Positions 48,945 to 64,000 of a DNA stretch of 64,000 nucleotides are shown here, in pieces. Positions within the stretch are counted from its first letter, which is position 1. Each line of letters begins with the position of its first letter. This stretch comes from Diadema setosum (lineage: Eukaryota; Echinodermata; Echinoidea; Diadematoida; Diadematidae). Location: the NCBI RefSeq assembly GCF_964275005.1, contig NC_092692.1:11456764-11520763 (forward strand). Direction: 5' to 3'. The notes under the pieces are model-generated. The model saw nothing but the letters and a program-made list of their open reading frames with translations. It was not told the DNA's origin and searched no databases. The translations under genes and the position numbers were made by a program.

Positions 48945-49568
48945 TATGTGACAACTGATGGGAAAGAAAATACACAGAAAAAGAAGACGATTTCATCTTA
49001 CGGGTTTACAAGTCTCTTCACTTTTGTCTTGGTCTTTTAACTCTATGAGGTGGCATCTCAAAAGGTATGGTTAGAACATTCTGTACATTCCGCACTATTA
49101 AAGTCGTCATCTGCTATAACGGTGGTACTGGCTTACCAAAGTGCCCTAAGAACACATGACTTAAGTCTGTCAAGAAAACTGTTGATCCTAGAAGTCACAT
49201 CTCCAGGCACTCCAAAGACTCCAATTGTACATTACACAGCATTTGTCACTTGCACTTTCATATGTACATACTTTACATAATGAATATGCATATTTACTTC
49301 ATCAATGGCACTTGCTACAGAATAACGTTATTCTATTGTTTGACTATTGTTTGCCATTTGGGAACAAAAAAGGAATGCTTTCCCAAGAAAGAAAGTAAAA
49401 TGTTTGACAAAGCTTGGACATGTTTATTCAGTTGCTTATTGGCATTGACAAGCCTAATACATAACAATATTTGTTACACAACAATAATGTATACAGGCTA
49501 ACCCCATTATAATGAGATACTCGAGACTACAAGAATTTTCCCATTATGACTTAGTGTAATCATGTTAA

Positions 49569-50753
49569 AGAAGACGTCTATAGGTTACTACATGCATAAA
49601 CACACCAAGGACTACAGACTGTCATTACACATTAGGCACCATTTGCGGGTGAGAGAGTTGTTGGCATAGTACGTTTTTGTCAAATGCAGAGCATGTGAAT
49701 TGTGAAGTTATCAAAACATATTTCCACACTTGCATGAAAACCACCTACATGTATTTAGTAGGGGCCTACATACATTGTACACAAATATTCATCTTATTTT
49801 CAAGCCTGTGAGTGTAAACATCAGGTACAGAGAGAAAGGGCAGGGGAGAATGTTCCACTCATTTTGACAAACATTCCATGGATTCCTACCATCCATACAA
49901 GAGTGTCTGCTTGTCATAGCCAAAGAAATTAGTCACACCCTTTCATATTGGCAAGAGCACACTGTGTTATATGTACTGTACATAACATCCTATATACATA
50001 TGCAACACTTCAGTACACTGCACAGGTGGTGTTACTTTACTGCTCCATGCGCGACAAGATGTTGTCTGTTTGTGTGCGTAATTTGTACTGAATGTGTACC
50101 TGGTTGTACATCTTTCAAGCATGTACATAATAGAAAGGCTATCACCCCCCCCCCCCCCCCCCCCATTCACTAAATTCATTCAATGAACAAAAGACTGTAA
50201 GGGAAGTAATGACTTTATCTTTGCTGTTCTTTTCAATGGGGTTCGATCACCTCTACTAGTCTTCTGTGAAGTACTGATAATAGTACATGGGTAACACATT
50301 GGCATCAAGGTCAATGTAGAGATGATGGGAGCTAGACAATACATGCACTGCATCTGTTGTGTTGTACATGTATGTAAGAGGTACTGTTTGATGATACTAC
50401 ATCAAAAGAGTGCCGACTGTAATGTGTGAATGATTTTTAAGGCGGTGCTTATGCATCATGGAATTCCATCCATGCAAATGTTGAATTAAACCAGGGAGGT
50501 CCACCTCCCTGATTAAACTGCCTTTATTGTTCAGAAATGAATGGCTTAGTGTTTACACGGTTTGCTTGATGACCACTTGGCGTGTCCAATATTCCACACA
50601 TGCTGGTGCATGTACAATGTAAACAGAGGGTAGATATGCACAGATACCCATCACTGGGCATGAATAATTATATTCTCATTACTGTAAAGTCACATTTAGG
50701 TGTTTTGGGGTTCTTTTTTTTGGGGGGGGGGGGGGTTGGTGATATCCCGCTCT
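49569..50753. repeat. Tandem array unit U, copy A
   Basis: Begins AGAAGACGTCTATAGG directly after TTAA (49565-49568) and ends CCCGCTCT directly before TTAA (50754-50757). Near-identical to 51311-52673 and 53231-54574 except for the insertions described separately. Copy A lacks the telomere-like insertion and has a unique 20-bp palindrome (50492-50511). No protein similarity. Confidence 0.9.
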
Positions 50754-50757
50754 TTAA

Positions 50758-51306
50758 AGGACATGTTCACCTTCATAAACATAAGGATTGAGAGAATGTA
50801 GCAATATTAGTAGAACACATCATTGAAAGTTTGAGGAAAATCAGACAATCCGTTCAAAAATTATGCATTTTTGAAGATTTTGTGCAGTCACCACTGGATG
50901 AGAAGACTACTGCAGCGTATGATGTCACATGAGTACAACAATATAAGGAAAATATAACGAAAATGTCATCTTTTAAAAAAAGTACACATTCCCTTGACTC
51001 GTTACTGACATATGTTATGGGTAATATTATTTCCCCTGCCTTTAGAAAGAGGCAAGTCAAGTACTCTTTTATTATGCAAAAAAGGTGAAAATATGTTGAA
51101 TTTTCTTTACATTTTCTTTATACTGTTGTATGCATATGACATCACAAGCTGTGTTAGTCTCCTCATCCAGCAGTTCCAACACAAAAATTTTAAAAATTCA
51201 TAACTTTTGCATCAATTGTCCTATTTTCCTCAAACTTTCACTGATGTGCTCTACTAATATTACTGCATTCTCTCAATCCCTATGTTTATGAAGGTGAACT
51301 TGTCCT
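50758..51306. repeat. TTAA-flanked foldback MITE M, copy 1
   Basis: Left arm AGGACATGTTCACCTTCATA; the right arm ends TATGAAGGTGAACTTGTCCT. Complementarity runs well inward (GAGAGAATG against CATTCTCTC; ATATTAGTAGA against TCTACTAATAT). TTAA lies on both sides (50754-50757, 51307-51310). No open frame of note. Confidence 0.9.
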
Positions 51307-51310
51307 TTAA

Positions 51311-52673
51311 AGAAGAAGTCTGTAGGTTACTACATGCATGAACACACCAAGGACTACAGACTGTCATTACACATTAGGCACCATTTGCGGGTGAGAGAGT
51401 TGTTGGCATAGTATGTTTTTGTCAAATGCAGAGCATGTGAATTGTGAGGTTATCAAAACATATTTCCACACTTGCATGAAAACCACCTACATGTATTTAG
51501 TAGGGGCCTACATACATTGTACGCAAATATTCATCTTATTTTCAAGCCTGTGAGTGTAAACATCAGGTAAAAAGAGAAAGGGCAGGGGAGAATGTTCCAC
51601 TCATTATGAGAAACTTTCTATGGATTCTGACCATCCATACAAGAGTGTCTGCTTGTCATAGCCAAAGAAATTAGTCACACCCTTTCATATTGGCAAGAGT
51701 ACACCGTGTTATGTGTACTGTACATAACATCCTACATACTGTATGCAACACTTCAGTACACTGCACAGGTGGTGTTACTTTACTGCTCCATGCGCGACAA
51801 GATGTTGTCTGTTTGTGTGCGTAATTTGTACTGAATGTGTACCTGGTTGTACATCTTTCAAGCATGTACATAATAGAAAGGCTATCACCCCCCCCCCCCC
51901 CCCCATTCACTAAATTCATTCAATTAACAAAAGACTGTAAGGGAAGAATGACTTTATCTTTGCTGTTCTTTTCAATGGGGTTCGATCACCTCTACTAGTC
52001 TTCTGTGAAGTACTGATAATAGTACATGGGTAACACATTGGCATCAAGGTCAATGTAGAGATGATTGGAGCTAGACAATACATGCACTGCATCTGTTGTG
52101 TTGTACATATATGTAAGAGGTACTGTTTGATGATACTACATCAAAAGAGTGCAGATTGTAATGTGTGAATGATTTTTAAGGCGGTGCTTATGCATCATGG
52201 AATTCCGGGTCTAGGGCAATTACCCCCTGGGCAATTACCCCGCACCCTTCCCCTGGCCCTAATCCTAATCCTAATCCTGAACCTAACCCTAACCCTAACC
52301 CAAACTCCTAACCCTAAACCTAACCCTAACCCTAATCTTTACTCTAACCTTACCACTAACCAGTATTTGGCCGGGGGGTAATTGCCCTCTGGGGGTAATT
52401 GCCCGGATACGCATTCCATCCATGCAAATGTTGAATTAAACTGCCTTTATTCTTCAGAAATGAATGGCTTAGTGTTTACACGGTTTGCTTGATGACCACT
52501 TGGCGTGTCCAAATATTCCACACATGCTGGTGCATGTACAATGTAAACAGAGGGTAGATATGCACAGATACCCATCACTGGGCATGAATAATTATATTCT
52601 CATTACTGTAAAGTCACATTTAGGTGTTTTGGGGTTCTTTTTTTTGGGGGGGGGGGTGGTGATATCCCGCTCT
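51311..52673. repeat. Tandem array unit U, copy B
   Basis: Starts AGAAGAAGTCTGTAGG immediately after the TTAA of MITE M copy 1 and ends CCCGCTCT before TTAA (52674-52677). Contains the 206-bp telomere-like insertion at 52207-52412. Confidence 0.9.
52207..52412. mobile_element. 206-bp foldback insertion with telomere-like core, copy 1
   Basis: Arms GGGCAATTACCCCC and GGGCAATTACCCC (left) oppose GGGGTAATTGCCC repeats (right). The core is an array of CCTAAT/CCCTAA units over about 100 bp. ATTCC on both sides (52202-52206, 52413-52417) is a 5-bp target duplication; unit A has the uninterrupted site GAATTCCATCC. It creates a meaningless Leu/Thr/Pro open frame. Confidence 0.85.
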
Positions 52674-52677
52674 TTAA

Positions 52678-53226
52678 AGGACAAGTTCACCTTCATAAAC
52701 ATAAGGATTGAGAGAATGTAGCAATATTAAAGTAGAACACATCATTGAAAGTTTGAGGAAAATCAGACAATCCGTTCAAAAATTATGCATTTTTGAAGAT
52801 TTTGTGCAGTCACCGCTGGATGAGAAGACTACTGCAGCGTATGATGTCACATGAGTACAACAATATAAGGAAAATATAACGAAAATGTCATCTTTTAAAA
52901 AAAGTACACATTCCCTTGACTCGTTACTGACATATGTTATGGGTAATATTATTTCCCCTGCCTTTAGAAAGAGGCAAGTCAAGTACTCTTTTATTATGCA
53001 AAAAAGGTGAAAATATGTTGAATTTTCTTTACATTTTCTTTATACTGTTGTATGCATATGACATCACAAGCTGTGTTAGTCTCCTCATCCAGCAGTTCCA
53101 ACACAAAAATTTTAAAAATTCATAACTTTTGCATCAATTGTCCTATTTTCCTCAAACTTTCACTGATGTGCTCTACTAATATTACTGCATTCTCTCAATC
53201 CCTGTTTATGAAGGTGAACTTGTCCT
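52678..53226. repeat. TTAA-flanked foldback MITE M, copy 2
   Basis: Near-identical to 50758-51306, with TTAA at 52674-52677 and 53227-53230. Amplified together with unit U. Confidence 0.9.
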
Positions 53227-53230
53227 TTAA

Positions 53231-54574
53231 AGAAGACGTCTGTAGGTTACTACATGCATGAACACACCAAGGACTACAGACTGTCATTACACATTAGGCA
53301 CCATTTGCGGGTGAGAGAGTTGTTGGCATAGTATGTTTTTGTCAAATGCAGAGCATGTGAATTGTGAGGTTATCAAAACATATTTCCACACTTGCATGAA
53401 AACCACCTACATGTATTTAGTAGGGGCCTACATACATTGTACGCAAATATTCATCTTATTTTCAAGCCTGTGAGTGTAAACATCAGGTAAAAAGAGAAAG
53501 GGCAGGGGAGAATGTTCCACTCATTATGAGAAACTTTCTATGGATTCTGACCATCCATACAAGAGTGTCTGCTTGTCATAGCCAAAGAAATTAGTCACAC
53601 CCTTTCATATTGGCAAGAGTACACCGTGTTATGTGTACTGTACATAACATCCTACATACTGTATGCAACACTTCAGTACACTGCACAGGTGGTGTTACTT
53701 TACTGCTCCATGCGCGACAAGATGTTGTCTGTTTGTGTGCGTAATTTGTACTGAATGTGTACCTGGTTGTACATCTTTCAAGCATGTACATAATAGAAAG
53801 GCTATCACCCCCCCCCCCCCCCCATTCACTAAATTCATTCAATTAACAAAAGACTGTAAGGGAAGAATGACTTTATCTTTGCTGTTCTTTTCAATGGGGT
53901 TCGATCACCTCTACTAGTCTTCTGTGAAGTACTGATAATAGTACATGGGTAACACATTGGCATCAAGGTCAATGTAGAGATGATTGGAGCTAGACAATAC
54001 ATGCACTGCATCTGTTGTGTTGTACATATATGTAAGAGGTACTGTTTGATGATACTACATCAAAAGAGTGCAGATTGTAATGTGTGAATGATTTTTAAGG
54101 CGGTGCTTATGCATCATGGAATTCCGGGTCTAGGGCAATTACCCCCTGGGCAATTACCCCGCACCCTTCCCCTGGCCCTAATCCTAATCCTAATCCTGAA
54201 CCTAACCCTAACCCTAACCCAAACTCCTAACCCTAAACCTAACCCTAACCCTAATCTTTACTCTAACCTTACCACTAGCCAGTATTTGGCCGGGGGGTAA
54301 TTGCCCTCTGGGGGTAATTGCCCGGATACGCATTCCATCCATGCAAATGTTGAATTAAACTGCCTTTATTGTTCAGAAATGAATGGCTTAGTGTTTACAC
54401 GGTTTGCTTGATAACCACTTGGCGTGTCCAAATATTCCACACATGCTAGTGCATGTACAATGTAAACAGTGGGTAGACATGCACAGATACCAATCACTGG
54501 GCATGAATGTATTCTCAATACTGTAAAGTTACATTTAGGTGTTTTTTTCTTTAATTTTTGTGATATCCCACTCT
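53231..54574. repeat. Tandem array unit U, copy C, with the empty MITE site
   Basis: Starts AGAAGACGTCTGTAGG after the TTAA of MITE M copy 2. It carries the telomere-like insertion (54126-54331) but ends CCCACTCT-TTAA-TCAAG without MITE M, i.e. an unoccupied target. The last about 200 bp are more diverged than elsewhere. Confidence 0.88.
54126..54331. mobile_element. 206-bp foldback insertion with telomere-like core, copy 2
   Basis: Essentially identical to 52207-52412 with the same ATTCC flanks (54121-54125, 54332-54336). Spread by the tandem duplication, not by a second insertion. Confidence 0.85.
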
Positions 54575-56492
54575 TTAATCAAGTTATCAACAAGTGGTGT
54601 TCTGGTTTCAACTCTAACTGGAACTTCCTCTAGAACTTGTTTTATAATCCCTATATTTTCATTCCCATAAAAAAAAAAAAAAGACCAGCATTCAAACCTG
54701 TTCCACTTCAATGAATTCATACGTATAAGATGTGACATCACAAGACTTGCATAATCATGAAAAGGTCAAGTGGGGGAAAAAGATACCTAGAAACTGATAG
54801 CAAAACGAAGCAAAAAGGGGCATGTTTCAAGAGACATGCACATATATGCCTACATTGTACTAAATGGTTATTAAATGACTTTACAACAGCATGTGTTTGG
54901 CAGTGCCCTCCATATAAAGCATTTCTTCTAGGAACCAGGCCAGCTGCATGTTTTCTTCAAGGGGAACAATCTCACAGAAAATTGATTATTTGGGACGATG
55001 CAGACGGGTGCACCACTCCTGCTCACAAAACCAAAAGGTGACAAATAGTTTTCTCCTGATTGGTCCAATGGAATCAGACAACACTTTAGCAGAAAATGTC
55101 AATATCCTCTCCAGCTCAAAAAGAAATTATTGAACAGAGTGTTAATGCAGAGTTCCAAGTACATGTCATATGAATCTCATTAAAATTAACGCCCGCCTAT
55201 ACATGTAGGTTGCTACATACATAGGGCCTACACACACGTTGTAAAGCCCCACTTGCAGGTTAGTGAGTCTTCAGTTTGTGTCAAATTTGGAGTATTTTTG
55301 AAAAGTACACTCAAAGAAAAATGGGTTCAAATATGCACCATAACATGTGACACAATTTCAGCATGCACCTTTCAGACCAGTGAGCACCTTTAAAGGTGCA
55401 AGTTTGCACCTCTAACTGTGCTCACTGAATCTGAAGGAATCAAAATCCATCAAATGATCATGAACCATGCATTGTCACCATAACAAAACTATACACACCA
55501 CGTACCACATTTATGAGGCAACAATTTTAGAAATCTGTGTAGAGGTTTTGTGTGCTCAACACAGCTGTCGAAAATACAAATAAAAAGATAAAGCATGAAT
55601 AGCATGGCTAGCAGAGGAGAAGCACTTACTCTGAATACATGTACATATGACCAACAATTCTACTTGCAATGAGCTGACAAAAAAAAAAAAAAAAACTTTA
55701 AATGGATGAAAAAATTGAAGAAAACAAATATTTTGTATGAGCAAAATAGGATTTAATGCTCACTGGCCACAATTCATAAAAATACTTCGCATTAAATCTT
55801 GTCTTTTAATTCATCCCATGGTATACAACAAGCACAAAACACTTGTTTGTGCCTTGCATATGCCCATGTCCACATGTCTTCGCTAATGGATGTCTGCCAG
55901 CATACGTAATGTATTGCAAGCATTTATTGTACACACACTCAAACTTTTCATGGTCCGTGGACTAGATTTCAACTGCCTCAGCGAATTTTATAAGCCACTG
56001 AATGTGTCAGTAGAAATAATGGAATTAATTACCAGTGGAATCAGTGCTGGATATAACGAGTAAAGAGTTTTAAATAATGCATGCTCTGGTGGTGTTTGGC
56101 GCCCTCGCTCACACAAGTTCAGCCATACAGAAGCCACAGTTACAAAATGTAGTAAGTAGCAACCTGGCATAAAGTTCACCAACAGCTCAGAAAGTTGTAG
56201 TCCATATGATTGCAATGCTACGGATTCACCGACTGATGAGCATTCTGTCCATGATCATGACAGTAAGCTGTAACACCCTTACTCCTAACAAACTGTACTT
56301 ACACCCTTTTGCATCTCAGTATTATCTCCACATACTCGGTGCAGCAGGCACGAGGGCAACTACACAGGAAACTTCCATCCTTATGAAAAAGAGAAACACA
56401 TGGACTGATCACCACTTTTTTTTAACCACTTGATAAATATTCAAAGGTTTGAAGTAGGTCTTTGGAGTAGAGGTGAGGTAAATTCAAGGTGT
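54575..56492. other. Intergenic DNA downstream of ERCC6
   Basis: Probably contains the ERCC6 3' UTR (read leftward from 56492). A 16-bp palindrome GCACCTTTAAAGGTGC lies at about 55385-55400 within GTGAGCACC/GTGCTCAC words, probably part of a small repeat. No exon recognised. Confidence 0.5.
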
Positions 56493-63401
<6,909 letters not shown>

Positions 63402-63847
63402 CTAGGTGACAAGGTTTAAGTCCTTTGATTTACTCATTGTCTTTAGTTTGTTGCCATAAACCTCACTACACTTTTTTATTTATTTATTTTTTTTTTTTGG
63501 GGGGGGTGGGGTTTGAATTCAAATTTCCACTCCAAATTGATTAATAAAGCACATCTGATTTGGCTGTGGCGAGTCTACGAGCTCCTCTTAACATACCCTC
63601 AACTCACACTATTCTGTGTTACAATAATGTATGTCCACATCAATGGCAATGTTTACAGAGCCCTATAAAGCATTCATAGAGAAATCTTACAATACCACCA
63701 CACAAGAGCACACAGTCCCCATTACAATGCTGTCATTTCAGTGTGCGATTAAAATATTCCTACCTTTGATGTGACTCTGCAGTTGTGCATTGAAATTTCT
63801 GTTTTTATTCCAGTACAGCGTAAGTTATTCAGTCAACAATAGAAACA

Positions 63848-64000
63848 GTAAAAGGTCCTGTTGACCTTTGGGAGCAGTGATTTAAAAGATGTTCAAGATA
63901 TCACATATGATGCATATGTGTAGGTCTGTTGTACCACAAAACATCCTACCATACAAAATCTTCGCAATAAAGCCTAAAATATAAGGAGATATCAGTATTT
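63848..64000. repeat. Partial AGGTTCTG-family repeat at the window edge
   Basis: Matches 11136-11299 nearly throughout (AGATGTTCAAGATATCAC, TGTGTAGGTCTGT, CCTAAAATATAAGGAGATAT). Cut by the end of the window. It lies upstream of the ERCC6 exon at 63187-63401, presumably in an intron. Confidence 0.75.

Larger units (their letters stand above)
46124..49568. other. Coilin 3' UTR and intergenic DNA with nested MITEs
   Basis: The coilin 3' UTR starts at 46124; its end is not clear. Three MITEs (47677-48020 with a Tigger inserted, 48059-48234, 48759-48944) are listed separately. A fragment of a further Tigger-like end (CCCCATTATAATGAG) sits at about 49502. No coding sequence recognised. Confidence 0.5.

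Noticed and set aside
52169-52381. Small protein of Leu/Thr/Pro repeats, repeated at 54088-54300
   Set aside because: Translation of the telomere-like CCCTAA array inside a foldback insertion; no codon constraint.
55180-55290. Fourth, diverged copy of array unit U
   Set aside because: Only short words (GTAGGTT, CTACAT, GGTTAGTGAG) resemble the start of U; not enough for a homology claim.

Overview
The window is animal nuclear DNA: four spliced genes lie in a sea of introns, transposon relics, microsatellites and homopolymer runs. Each gene is recognisable by protein similarity to a vertebrate orthologue (TMEM104, IQCK, coilin, ERCC6/CSB). AT-rich non-coding DNA, abundant MITEs, tRNA-derived SINE sequence and CR1/L1-like LINE tails suggest a marine invertebrate deuterostome. 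An echinoderm is my best guess, but the sequence alone does not settle it.

Layout. (1) 1-14864, + strand: the last three coding exons of a TMEM104-like membrane protein (2202-2289, 12812-12905, 14095-14864). The roughly 10.5 kb intron between the first two holds a CR1-like LINE tail, minisatellite-bearing elements and a 1.65 kb tandem duplication. (2) 14865-25435: intergenic DNA with a hAT-like element and pogo/Tigger-type MITEs. (3) 25436-35318, - strand: a complete IQCK gene, seven coding exons, 344 residues. (4) 35319-39104: divergent intergenic region with a TA-flanked MITE. (5) 39105-46123, + strand: a complete coilin gene, six coding exons, 617 residues. (6) 46124-56492: intergenic region between convergent coilin and ERCC6, dominated by nested MITEs and a three-copy tandem array with units of up to about 1.9 kb. 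(7) 56493-63401 (continuing beyond the right edge), - strand: the last six coding exons of ERCC6/CSB, from helicase motif V to the C-terminal winged-helix region.

The genes belong to unrelated processes: a predicted amino-acid-permease-like transporter, an IQ-motif protein, the Cajal-body scaffold and transcription-coupled repair. I see no operon-like or pathway link.

The most interesting material is the mobile-element layer. Several foldback families with different ends use TTAA as target. One of them (M) sits in two units of the tandem array, while the third unit keeps the uninterrupted TTAA site, and the array junctions fall exactly on TTAA. Two array units carry a 206-bp foldback insertion with a degenerate telomere-like (CCCTAA)n core. 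The other unit carries a 20-bp perfect palindrome that looks like two hAT-type termini fused. A second tandem duplication (6958-10254) reads as the product of unequal crossing-over between two minisatellite-bearing elements. No rRNA, CRISPR array, provirus or prokaryotic feature was seen.
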